Below are positions 35,944-44,325 of a stretch of 64,000 nucleotides of DNA, piece by piece. The DNA is from Desulforhabdus amnigena. Its GTDB lineage: Bacteria > Desulfobacterota > Syntrophobacteria > Syntrophobacterales > Syntrophobacteraceae. Numbering within the stretch: position 1 is the stretch's first letter; each line of letters starts with the position of its first letter. Under the pieces are notes generated by a model, which was not told the DNA's origin, searched no databases, and saw only the letters and a list, made by a program, of their open reading frames with translations. A program made the translations under genes and the position numbers. The stretch lies in contig NZ_BSDR01000001.1 in the NCBI RefSeq assembly GCF_027925305.1, positions 2,879,001 to 2,943,000 of the forward strand, in the 5' to 3' direction.

Positions 35944-37209
35944 TTATGAGGAGGCTTTCTGACTCAGCACTCCCGTTGCAAGCTCATTCCCGTTGATCGC
36001 GGCATGCATTCTTTTCTTGAGAAGCCTGCGCGCCACGACGGTGAGGCCTATGCCTACAACACTGAGAATGCTTGCGATGAGGAACGCCTGCGAATAGCTC
36101 CCCGTGTTGACCTTGATACTCGCGGCCAGCCTCGGACCGGTAAAGGAGGCGAGACCGAAGGGAACAAACATGACTCCAAAGTTCACGGGCAGATACTTGG
36201 AGCCGAACGCATCCGCAGTGAGCGATGCAAGCTGTCCCATGAAACCACCGAAAGCCATGCCCACGATCAGTACGGGAATGATTACCCCAAAAGGAGTGGA
36301 TGCAAGCCAAAACATGGCCGTTCCAAGGATGATGTAGATGACGACCATGGTCGGCATACGGCCAAAGCGGTCGGAGATGATGCCCCAGCCCACTCGCCCT
36401 CCGGAGTTGCAAAGCGCCAGTATCCCCACCCACGACCCTGCTGCAATGGCGGAATAACCGCCGACGGACTGAAGAATGGGTGAAGCGTGGGCAATGATCA
36501 TCATCCCTGAAATGGCGCCCAGAACGATGATCGCGGCCAGGCAGTAATAAAGAGAATCACCCAGCATCCCACGCCAGTCCTTGTCGGGAACGTTCAGGGC
36601 CCGCTGCGAGAGCTCCGACGGCTTCCACCCGGCAGGAGTGAATCCCGCGGGAGCGACCTGCATCAGCAACGCGAGGGCACAGAGACTGACGAGATAGAAC
36701 CCACCCAGCATCTTGAATGTGGGAAGTACGCTGTATTCCTTGATCATGTAAGCGGCGATGGGACCCCAAAGGATAGGGGCGGATCCCACACCAGCGGCCA
36801 ATATTCCGGATACCAGGCCCCGACGGTCCGGGAAGAAGCGTACCAGGTTGGGAACAACTCCGGAATAGATGGTCCCCATGGAGAGCCCGCCCATAACTCC
36901 ATATGCAAAATAGAGCTGGTTCAGGGTCTCCACATACCCTACACCCAACATGCCCAGTCCGTAGGTGAGACCACCGGTAAGAAGGATATATTTCGGCTGA
37001 ACGTATTCCTGCAATTTACCGGCAATGATGATGGGAATGCAGGATATGGAATGAAAAATGGCGAATGCGACAGACACATCAGCCAGGCTCCACTTGAAAT
37101 GCTCAGAAAGCGGCAGTACAAATACGCTCCAGGCATAAGTCTGGCCGATGATGACATTGATCACCGTGCCCAGCACCAGGTAAAACCATCGCTTCTCTTC
37201 TATTCTCAT
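35944..37209 (-). CDS. OFA-family MFS transporter (oxalate/formate antiporter type)
   Basis: A 421-residue transporter with about twelve helices. The N-terminus FYLVLGTVINVIIGQTYAWS, then YGLGMLGVGYVETLNQLYFA, LVRFFPDRRGLVSGILAAGV and GWGIISDRFGRMPTMVVIYI, is typical of the oxalate/formate antiporter (OFA) family, which moves small mono- and dicarboxylates. In this setting it probably imports the acid substrate or exports a product. GAAAGGTTCC precedes the ATG. It lies between the thiolase and acyl-CoA dehydrogenase genes. Confidence 0.85.
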   Translation of the reverse strand: MRIEEKRWFYLVLGTVINVIIGQTYAWSVFVLPLSEHFKWSLADVSVAFAIFHSISCIPIIIAGKLQEYVQPKYILLTGGLTYGLGMLGVGYVETLNQLYFAYGVMGGLSMGTIYSGVVPNLVRFFPDRRGLVSGILAAGVGSAPILWGPIAAYMIKEYSVLPTFKMLGGFYLVSLCALALLMQVAPAGFTPAGWKPSELSQRALNVPDKDWRGMLGDSLYYCLAAIIVLGAISGMMIIAHASPILQSVGGYSAIAAGSWVGILALCNSGGRVGWGIISDRFGRMPTMVVIYIILGTAMFWLASTPFGVIIPVLIVGMAFGGFMGQLASLTADAFGSKYLPVNFGVMFVPFGLASFTGPRLAASIKVNTGSYSQAFLIASILSVVGIGLTVVARRLLKKRMHAAINGNELATGVLSQKASS

Positions 37210-37294
37210 GTCTTGGAACCTTTCATCAATCAGTGAGGAACGAGCGGCGAGAGAAACGACACCCCGCCGACTCCCTCCTCACTTCCGAGATGTA

Positions 37295-38482
37295 CTAGCC
37301 GACTTTCAACACCAGCGCAGCCCCTGTGTCGCCGGCCGCACAACCGGTAATGAGCACATAGCCGCCCCCACGGAGCACCGCTTCTTCGATCCCTTCGATG
37401 ACCAGGCGAGCGACGGTAGGCGCCTGCGGGTGGCCCCAGATCATGGAAGACCCGTAGTTGTTGAACCCGTTGACATCGATGCCGAATTCCTTTGCCAAAA
37501 AAAGGTCGTTGGCGGCGAACGGATTGTGAGTCTTTATGACCGACACATCTTTTATACCGATGCCGGCCCCATCGAGAGCCATTCTGGCCGCAGGGACCGG
37601 AGCCGCCGGCATATGAGCCTTCTCCACGCGGGCAAATCCGTAGGAGAGAATTTGAATGGTCTTGCTCGGATCACTGCTCAGGCTCCTCGCGCGGTCTTTC
37701 GTCGTCACGAGAATCCCAGCGTTTCCATCGGCCGGATGCGTTTGCGAGGCGAACGTATGGATGCCGCCCGGCATGACGGTCTTCAGTTTGGAAATGACTT
37801 CCAGGTTAGCGGGGGTAATCCCCTCATCGGCCTCGACCGTCACCGTCTTCTTGCGGGTGACTTTCACTTCCACGGGGAACATGTATCGCTTCTGGAAGGC
37901 GCGATCGTCTTTCAAGGCGTCGAGGTACTGTTCATAGCGCCGGACCGTCAGTTCGTCCGCCTGCTCACGGGTGGCGCCCGCTTTGCGCGCCACGTTTTCG
38001 GCGGTGACCAGCATTCCGAAGCCGGTTGAAGGATCTGAGTTGATATTGTCCATGTTCCAGTTTTCGGAGATGACCTCTCCGCCCGGCCCGTTGGGATTGG
38101 GCCATATGAGGTGCGGGGCGTTGGAACATCGGTCCGCCAGCAGGCAAAAAGGCGTCTTCTGCAACCCCTGCTCGACGGCAAGGGCGGCATTGTTGATGCA
38201 AGTCGTCGCAGTCGAACAGGCCTGCATGATGGTGACTCCGGGCGTTTCCGCGCCGATGATGGCATTGGCCCAGGTGCTCCCGTAAAAGCACCTGTTTTGA
38301 GCCACGGTGATTCCGTGATAGGTGTAATCGAAAACCGAAGCGTCCCATCCTTTGGACGCAAGCCATCGTTTGGCCGTTTCGGCGCCGAGCACGATGGAAT
38401 TCTCGTTGGCAAGACTTCCCTGCCACTTGGAAAAGGGAGTGCAATAGTAACCCTTGTAAGGGATATACGCTTTTTCAAACAT
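37295..38482 (-). CDS. Thiolase-family acyl-CoA acetyltransferase
   Basis: A 395-residue thiolase. The acyl-accepting Cys is in TIMQACSTATTCINNAALAV, the catalytic His in VIKTHNPFAANDLFLAKE, the GHPQAPT loop follows, and the C-terminal Cys lies in LITGCAAGDTGAALVLKV. The C-terminal motif differs from the standard CGGGG(M/Q)G form, and the N-terminus differs from the usual (R/K)TP(I/V)G start, so it belongs to a less-studied branch and may act on a particular acyl chain. It cleaves 3-ketoacyl-CoA to acetyl-CoA in this pathway (inference). GGAGG precedes the ATG. Confidence 0.85.
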   Translation of the reverse strand: MFEKAYIPYKGYYCTPFSKWQGSLANENSIVLGAETAKRWLASKGWDASVFDYTYHGITVAQNRCFYGSTWANAIIGAETPGVTIMQACSTATTCINNAALAVEQGLQKTPFCLLADRCSNAPHLIWPNPNGPGGEVISENWNMDNINSDPSTGFGMLVTAENVARKAGATREQADELTVRRYEQYLDALKDDRAFQKRYMFPVEVKVTRKKTVTVEADEGITPANLEVISKLKTVMPGGIHTFASQTHPADGNAGILVTTKDRARSLSSDPSKTIQILSYGFARVEKAHMPAAPVPAARMALDGAGIGIKDVSVIKTHNPFAANDLFLAKEFGIDVNGFNNYGSSMIWGHPQAPTVARLVIEGIEEAVLRGGGYVLITGCAAGDTGAALVLKVG

Positions 38483-38624
38483 GATTTGAGGACCTCCATC
38501 CCTATGGAAATCTAAGTTTAACCCACCAGTACATCTCGGCAGAAGTCATTATCCTGCCTCGAACTTCCCGAAGTCCCCCTTTGAAGGGGGATTCAGGGGG
38601 ATGTCTCTGACAAAGGCAAATGCC
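38483..38624. repeat. Short palindromic element between thiolase and fused HAD/ECH genes
   Basis: The 142-base gap holds AAGTCCCCCTTTGAAGGGGG followed by ATTCAGGGGGATGTC, a common type of intergenic hairpin repeat (roughly 38567-38603). It could attenuate expression between two genes of the operon. Confidence 0.5.
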
Positions 38625-40664
38625 TTATTTCCCTTTGTATTGAGGCGGCTTTCCACCGACCGAGCTAAGACCGGCCAGAGCATCTTCCGTGGAGAACATG
38701 TAACGGAGCTCGGCCAATTCCAGCTCGATGGCCTCTGGGATCGATACCTTCTGCTGCGCGTCCATGAGCTCATTGGCTTTCTTCAGCGCCAGCGGGGCTT
38801 TTCGAGAAATGGCCTTGAGCGTCGCCTCCGCCAGGGAATCGGAGACCCCTTCAGGCTTTTTCCCGGCCAGAAGAGCCTGAACATTGTCCGGGGAACAAAC
38901 CTTCGCCATCTCCTGGAATTTTGCAGGGATCTCTCGAGCACGGTACTTGTCGGGCTTGCTTCCGGAACAGACTTCCCGGATGGCATTGTCGAGTTCCTGG
39001 GGACGGACCAGTTTGGTGACGATGCCAAGATCGAAGGCATCCTGAGCGGAAATGCCCTTGCCGGTGAAAACGTAGTATTTGGCAAGGTCCGTTCCCATGT
39101 GGCGCGCGCTGCGAATCATCCCGCCAAGACCCGGAAAGATCCCGATGGCCGTTTCAGGAAAGCCCATGGACCCCGCCGGTGTTGCCACGATGGCCTGACA
39201 GGCCAGGGCCAGCTCACTTCCTCCGCCAAGAGACAGTCCATCCAGGACGGCGACGGTGAGCTTCTTGGAATTCTCGATCTTGAGAAAAAGTTCATGGCCG
39301 AATCTCGTGAAAGCTTCGGTGGCGTCAATGCGGTTGTTCTTGATATTGTCGATGAAATAACGGATGTCCGCGCCGGCCACGAAAGCTTTTCCCGCCCCCT
39401 GGAACACAATGGCCTTCACATCGGGATTGGCTTCGGCGGCGGCAAACTGCTCGGCGAGCTGCTTGACCGTCACCTCATTGAGGGCGTTCATGGCTTCGGG
39501 TCTCTTGATCGTGATATAGGCGATGCCGTCTTTCACGGCCTGATTGACATAATGAAATTCGAAAGGCTTTCCCAGCTCGCGCTGCTTGATCAGGATCTCC
39601 GGCATCTTGAAGTCCTTGTACCGCTTGGTCATGGCCTCCACCAAACGATAGGTCTTCTCAATGCCGATGCGGTTCATGATCTCGAACGGCCCCTGCTTCC
39701 AGCGGAGCCCGACCTTGGCGCCTAAATCGGTATCTTCGATGGATGCGATCCCTTCACTCACCAGGGCTGCCGCAGCTCCCAAGCAGGCTCCGTACAGACG
39801 ATCCTGGACCATCTCGAACTTGGATTCGTCCGGCTCACCGCTGAGATCATAGGGCGTACCTTCCTCCATCTTCGCCGGAAGCGACCTGGGCGTGCCGTAG
39901 AGCGATCCCAACTCTCGTCCGAAGGTCGCCGAGGCGTGTACCGAAATGGGAATTCCCGTCACGTTCATGAGCTCAAACGGTCCCATGCCGATCTCGAACG
40001 CACGCTTGGCCGCTTCTTCGATCGTGGGAATATCCGCGATTCCATCGTCCAGGATCTGGACGGCTTCCGTGAGGAGGGGAGAGAAAAACCGGTTGACGCA
40101 AAATCCCGAGGCGTCTTTCACGAGAATGGTGGTCTTGGCATGAAGACGTCCTACTTCCAGAGCACGCTTGACCGTTTGTTCACTGGTCCCGGCGTGGGGA
40201 ATGACCTCCAACAGCCGGTTCTTGGCGGGATGGTAAAAGTAGTGAAATCCCACGAAGCGGTCGGGCCGCGAGGTCGCTTTTGCCAGCTCGGCAACGTAAA
40301 AACTGGAGGTATTGCTCGCCAGGATGGTATCCTGAGCACAAACCTGGTCGAGGTTCTTGAAGAGATCCTTCTTGACCTTTTCATTTTCGAATACCGCTTC
40401 GATGACCATATCCGCATTGGCAAGGGCCTTCAAATCCGTGCTCCCATGAAGACGCCCGATGGTTGCATCCACCTGTTCCCGGGAGAGTATTTTTCTGTCG
40501 ACACCCTCTCCCAGGATTCGACGAATTGTGCCAAGACCGCGATTCACGAACTCTTCCTTGGTATCCACCAGGATGACGTTCAGCCCCTCCATGGCCAGCT
40601 TCTGAGCGATTCCCGAACCCATATTCCCTGCGCCCACAACTCCTACTGTCGTAATTTCTTTCAT
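38625..40664 (-). CDS. Fused 3-hydroxyacyl-CoA dehydrogenase / enoyl-CoA hydratase
   Basis: A 679-residue bifunctional enzyme. The dehydrogenase part comes first: TVGVVGAGNMGSGIAQKLAM (NAD site), AVFENEKVKKDLFKNLDQVC, SNTSSFYVAELAKATSRPDR, FVGFHYFYHPAKNRLLEVIP, followed by the C-terminal dehydrogenase domains. The enoyl-CoA hydratase domain starts near residue 395 (YITIKRPEAMNALNEVTV) with AGADIRYFID and GGGSELALACQAIVAT. The order is opposite to FadB and matches the form common in archaea and Desulfobacterota. It hydrates enoyl-CoA and oxidises the 3-hydroxy product. Start ATG 40664 has GAGGGAAAA upstream; an earlier in-frame ATG lacks one. Confidence 0.92.
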   Translation of the reverse strand: MKEITTVGVVGAGNMGSGIAQKLAMEGLNVILVDTKEEFVNRGLGTIRRILGEGVDRKILSREQVDATIGRLHGSTDLKALANADMVIEAVFENEKVKKDLFKNLDQVCAQDTILASNTSSFYVAELAKATSRPDRFVGFHYFYHPAKNRLLEVIPHAGTSEQTVKRALEVGRLHAKTTILVKDASGFCVNRFFSPLLTEAVQILDDGIADIPTIEEAAKRAFEIGMGPFELMNVTGIPISVHASATFGRELGSLYGTPRSLPAKMEEGTPYDLSGEPDESKFEMVQDRLYGACLGAAAALVSEGIASIEDTDLGAKVGLRWKQGPFEIMNRIGIEKTYRLVEAMTKRYKDFKMPEILIKQRELGKPFEFHYVNQAVKDGIAYITIKRPEAMNALNEVTVKQLAEQFAAAEANPDVKAIVFQGAGKAFVAGADIRYFIDNIKNNRIDATEAFTRFGHELFLKIENSKKLTVAVLDGLSLGGGSELALACQAIVATPAGSMGFPETAIGIFPGLGGMIRSARHMGTDLAKYYVFTGKGISAQDAFDLGIVTKLVRPQELDNAIREVCSGSKPDKYRAREIPAKFQEMAKVCSPDNVQALLAGKKPEGVSDSLAEATLKAISRKAPLALKKANELMDAQQKVSIPEAIELELAELRYMFSTEDALAGLSSVGGKPPQYKGK

Positions 40665-40731
40665 TTTTCCCTCGTTTTCCATGTTTTGTATGAAAGCTGT
40701 GAAAGTCGTTTGCCTGACCCAAAGCGATCGC

Positions 40732-42060
40732 CTAGTCGATGATGCCTTTGCCTTTCAAACCTTGGATTTCACTGTCACTGTAGCCCACGAGCGTCTTGAG
40801 AATCGCCTCGGTATCCTGTCCGATCCTTGGCGCGCCCCGCCATACCCGCTGCTTGGTTCTGCTCATTTTCGGAACAAACCCATAGGTCGTGATGGTTTTG
40901 CCGAGGGTTTGGTCTTCGTACTGGATCCAGTTTCCTCTCTTCTGATAGTGTTCGCTGTTCACCAGCTCAGCAGCGGTCCGGGGGATACCGCACGGTACTT
41001 TGAACTTTCGGAATTGTGCCGCGGCCTCCTCGGAAGTGCGGGCGGCCATCCACTCTTCGATGAGGGCATGAAGCTCCCTGCCGAGTTCCGAGTCTACAGC
41101 CTCCTTGGAACCACCGGCTTTTTCATGGGGGTACTTTTCAACATCGATATCCATGGCCTTGAGGGTGCGCCCGTACACGGCGGGACCATAGGCGCCGATA
41201 AAGAGGTAACCGTCCTTGGTTTTGAAGAGGTTTGCCGGCTGAAAGATAGGGATCTTGTTGCCTCCCCTGTTTTTCACCATGCCCAGAGTGAAATAGTTGA
41301 CGAAGGTATCGTTGAGGCATCTACTCATGCATTCGGTCTGGGCCACATCGACGACTTGCCCCTGTCCCGTCACTTGAGCATTGATGTAGGCCACCAGAAT
41401 TCCACTCACGCAAAACATGGCGGTCACATAATCGTTGATGAAAGCCCCCCCAAGGGAAGGAGGCATGTCGGGATAGCCGTTGAGGTGCATCCAGCCGCCC
41501 TCGGCCTGGCCGATGGCGTCGTAGGAAGGCCGGTCGCACTCTTCAGGCACGCCGCCGAACTGCGGCCTTCCGAAACCGCTGATATGGGCGATGACCAGCT
41601 TCGGATTGACCTCGAACAACATTTCATCGGTAATCCCCAGCTTCTCCGTCCACACCATGTTTTCCAGCCATACGTCACAGTTCTTGATGAGGGAGAGAAA
41701 GATCTCCTTGGCTTCGGGTTTTTTCAGGTTCACCTCCAGCGTGAAACTCAACTTGTTCCTGGCATCCTGGATCCACCCCGTGCTGACCTTTTCGTGAGCC
41801 GGGACCTCGGGACCTGCCAGCTCGAACGGCTTCCCTGAACCATTGCCGTTTGTGATCACCGGGGCCTGGCCCCGGAAGGGATCTCCCCACCCCGGACGCT
41901 CCACATGAATGACCTCCGCTCCATGCTCGGCCAGGATGGTTGCAGAAAACGGTGCCGACACCACGCTTCCGGTCAGCAGCACTCGCATTCCCGACAATCC
42001 GCCGTAGGCAGGAATCAAAGCCGGGGCAGGAACTCGTTCGATTTCTTTCCATCTTTCCAT
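40732..42060 (-). CDS. CaiB/BaiF-type (class III) CoA-transferase
   Basis: A 442-residue family III CoA-transferase: GMRVLLTGSVVSAPFSATIL, AEHGAEVIHVERPGWGDPFR, GFGRPQFGGVPEECDRPSYD, GGWMHLNGYPDMPP and the catalytic Asp in AFINDYVTAMFCVSGILVAY. Members move CoA between carnitine, oxalate/formate, bile or aromatic acids; a CoA-transferase at the head of this operon would activate the imported acid. Start ATG 42060 has GAGG at six bases; two earlier in-frame ATGs are less well placed. Its promoter carries the shared TAGCTA motifs. Confidence 0.88.
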   Translation of the reverse strand: MERWKEIERVPAPALIPAYGGLSGMRVLLTGSVVSAPFSATILAEHGAEVIHVERPGWGDPFRGQAPVITNGNGSGKPFELAGPEVPAHEKVSTGWIQDARNKLSFTLEVNLKKPEAKEIFLSLIKNCDVWLENMVWTEKLGITDEMLFEVNPKLVIAHISGFGRPQFGGVPEECDRPSYDAIGQAEGGWMHLNGYPDMPPSLGGAFINDYVTAMFCVSGILVAYINAQVTGQGQVVDVAQTECMSRCLNDTFVNYFTLGMVKNRGGNKIPIFQPANLFKTKDGYLFIGAYGPAVYGRTLKAMDIDVEKYPHEKAGGSKEAVDSELGRELHALIEEWMAARTSEEAAAQFRKFKVPCGIPRTAAELVNSEHYQKRGNWIQYEDQTLGKTITTYGFVPKMSRTKQRVWRGAPRIGQDTEAILKTLVGYSDSEIQGLKGKGIID

Positions 42061-42128
42061 GTGCATCCTCTCTTTTTTCAAAATCTCGCTTCCCTGGTTT
42101 CGCCCAATGCTCATACACTAAACCCACA

Positions 42129-42198
42129 CAGCTACAAACTGGCCATGATATAGTTACTATGTAGCTATATAGTTAAATTGTAGCTATAGAGATGTCAA
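42129..42198 (-). promoter_or_regulatory. Promoter with TAGCTA operator repeats, CoA-transferase operon
   Basis: On the minus strand TTGACA (42193-42198) and TAACTA (42170-42175) are separated by 17 bases, and the spacer holds CTATAGCTACAATT. TATAGCTACATAGTAACTAT follows downstream, and TGTAGCTGTG at about 42129. The arrangement is homologous to that before the MFS gene (44060-44133), even into the flanking CCAATGCTCATAC. I take the reiterated TAGCTA units as an operator. Confidence 0.65.
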
Positions 42199-42309
42199 GC
42201 AAAAAAATCGATTTTTCCGATCTTGTTTTCTTCTTTTGCGACCTGGACTCGATTTGAGCCTGAGGAGTGCTTGCAGGGAAAGGCCGGAAATGATTCCAAA
42301 CAGGAGCCA

Positions 42310-42402
42310 GATATTGCCGGGCTTCGTCTGAGCCACAGAGACACGGAGAAGGACTCTCAAATGAAATCTCCGTGTCTTCCGTGGTTCATGTGACAATGTC
42401 GC
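42310..42402. repeat. Dispersed repeat B, copy 2
   Basis: Carries TCTGAGCCACAGAGACACGG, CTCCGTGTCTTCCGTGGTTC and the end GACAATGTCGC, matching repeat B at 31037-31147. The left inverted end has decayed to TATTGCCGG. It lies between the MFS gene and the CoA-transferase promoter. Confidence 0.65.
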
Positions 42403-42474
42403 ACCATCCAAAAAGGAAAAAGGTGCCCAAAGAATGGCGGGAAGGGAAGCGGTCTGTACCGTAGTTACAAATTC

Positions 42475-43866
42475 TTAAATATTGGGATCGGTTCCCAACT
42501 CGACGGGTGTCACAACAGCAGTTTTGGTCTTTACAACACCGACGGCCACGTGTCTTTGCAGGAGGACAAGAACTCCTGCTGTAAAGAGCCCGACCAAAGC
42601 GTTTGCACTGCAGAGTTGACTGACACTCCAGTTTCGGCTGAGGAGAAATCCCCCTACCAGAGGGGCAAGCATGGCACCGATTTTGGCAACGGCGTACGCC
42701 CAGCCGATGCCGGTGCCTCTGATGTCTGAAGGATAAGAAACCGTGGCAATCGCCAGGGTACCTGTCTGGCTGCCGTTTATACAAATCCCGCAGATGACGG
42801 ACAAAATAGCGATCACCATGAACGAACCGCTGCTCGCACCGATCCCGAATGCCGTCAGGCTTAAAAAAGCGAGAATAAACCCAACTCGCAATACAATGAA
42901 CGGGTTAAACCTGTCCATCAAACGACCTACGAAGATAGAGGAAACGGCAGCGCCGAAACAGAGGTAAGCATAGGCCAGGCTGTATTGCTGGACGGTAGCG
43001 CCGCTCTTGCGCAGTAAAGTGGGTGACCAGGTATTGAGTATCCAGAGCAGATAGAGAGCTCCAGTACAGATTGTCCACAACAGCACTGTTGTGAGTGCAC
43101 GCCCTTCCGTAAAAAGACGTTTGACGGGCACACCGGGAACCTTCTCCACGGTGGAGACAAACTGCACTCCACTATCGTTGGCCAGGGCTGGTGCGATTCT
43201 GGAAATGATCTTGTGAACCCTTACGCAGTCTCTCCCCTTGTTTCGTCCAACCAGAAACTGCAGCGACTCGGGAAGAAGCAGTGCAACCATAAGACTCGTC
43301 AACATAGGAGCACAGCCCCCCAGGAAAAAAAGGGACTGCCACCCGTAATGGGGAATCAGGTAGGCGGAGATGAGACCGCCCACCATGGCCCCCGCCGGCA
43401 TACCCGCGTACATTGTGGCAACAATGCCTGCACGCGCGCGACTCGGAGCATATTCAGCACCCAGGGTAAGAGCGTTCGGGACGGCTCCACCCAACCCGAT
43501 CCCGGCGAGAAAGCGATATAACGCCAGTTGCTCCACGCTGGTGATAAATGCCGTAAGCAGAGTGAACACACCGAAAATCACGGAAGAGACAAACAACATC
43601 CACTTGCGGCCCCAACGGTCTGCAAGCATGCCTAAGACGACCGCACCAATCAGCGGCCCGAACTGGCCGGCACTCAATGCCAATCCGAGGGCGCTCGGTT
43701 CAGAATGCAAGAAATCCGCGATCTTGGGCAACGCCACCCCGACAACCGTCAAATCCAGTCCGTCCAGGAACGTGACAAGAAAACAGAGGCTGCAAACGAG
43801 ATACTGGTACGCACTGAATCGACTCTCATCCAATACCCTGCGTATACTTATTTCCTTACTCGCCAT
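42475..43866 (-). CDS. MFS transporter, aromatic acid:H+ symporter type
   Basis: A 463-residue major facilitator with about twelve helices. LVTFLDGLDLTVVGVALPKI in helix 1 and LGMLADRWGRKWMLFVSSVI match the aromatic acid:H+ symporter (AAHS) family (the DxxD-containing first helix and DG(L/F)D motif), with RFLAGIGLGGAVPNALTLGA and LLPESLQFLV further along. A benzoate-, hydroxybenzoate- or similar acid is a likely substrate, but fatty or bile acids cannot be excluded. ATG 43866 follows GGAGGGGTGGAG. Its promoter shares the TAGCTA operator. Confidence 0.85.
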   Translation of the reverse strand: MASKEISIRRVLDESRFSAYQYLVCSLCFLVTFLDGLDLTVVGVALPKIADFLHSEPSALGLALSAGQFGPLIGAVVLGMLADRWGRKWMLFVSSVIFGVFTLLTAFITSVEQLALYRFLAGIGLGGAVPNALTLGAEYAPSRARAGIVATMYAGMPAGAMVGGLISAYLIPHYGWQSLFFLGGCAPMLTSLMVALLLPESLQFLVGRNKGRDCVRVHKIISRIAPALANDSGVQFVSTVEKVPGVPVKRLFTEGRALTTVLLWTICTGALYLLWILNTWSPTLLRKSGATVQQYSLAYAYLCFGAAVSSIFVGRLMDRFNPFIVLRVGFILAFLSLTAFGIGASSGSFMVIAILSVICGICINGSQTGTLAIATVSYPSDIRGTGIGWAYAVAKIGAMLAPLVGGFLLSRNWSVSQLCSANALVGLFTAGVLVLLQRHVAVGVVKTKTAVVTPVELGTDPNI

Positions 43867-44325
43867 CTCCACCCCTCCCATAAATCCGATATCATGGTTT
43901 CATGAATCCCAATACACTCTGCGTCTTGCGATCAACTCGCAGGACTCATCGATAATCCCCTATTCTCCAGGCTCTAGGAATCCCTGGTCAATTCCCGTTC
44001 TAGACACTCTTCCAAGGATCTGACGTCACTGATTTCCCCCAATGCTCATACCTCACCCAATTAAAGCTATAATACGGCTACTATAAAGTTACTATATAGC
44101 TAAACAGCTAAATTATAGCTATAAGTGTGTCAAGTGAAAAATCATTCTCTTCATCTCGTTTTCTTCTTTTCTGACTGAATTCGATCTGCGGCTGAAGATG
44201 TCTGCAGCAAGCGCGGACCGCAAGCGGAGGTGGAGTATGCTTAGATGGCTCCATGCCAATGGAAATCAAGAAAGGAGAGATGCGCTTCAGGTATGATAAA
44301 ATGAAACGGGCAGAGAGATAACGGC
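43867..44325. other. Intergenic region upstream of the aromatic-acid MFS gene
   Basis: About 460 bases. The part 44060-44133 holds the shared promoter/operator. A plus-strand frame that enters from 43370 is antisense to the MFS gene and I do not count it. No terminator is clear after the ligase gene. Confidence 0.45.
44063..44133 (-). promoter_or_regulatory. Promoter with TAGCTA operator repeats, MFS gene
   Basis: On the minus strand TTGACA (44128-44133) is followed after 17 bases by TAGCTG (44105-44110); the spacer contains TTATAGCTATAATT. Downstream come TTTAGCTATATAGTAAC, TATAGTAGCC and TTATAGCTTT. This is a diverged duplicate of the CoA-transferase promoter at 42129-42198. Confidence 0.65.
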
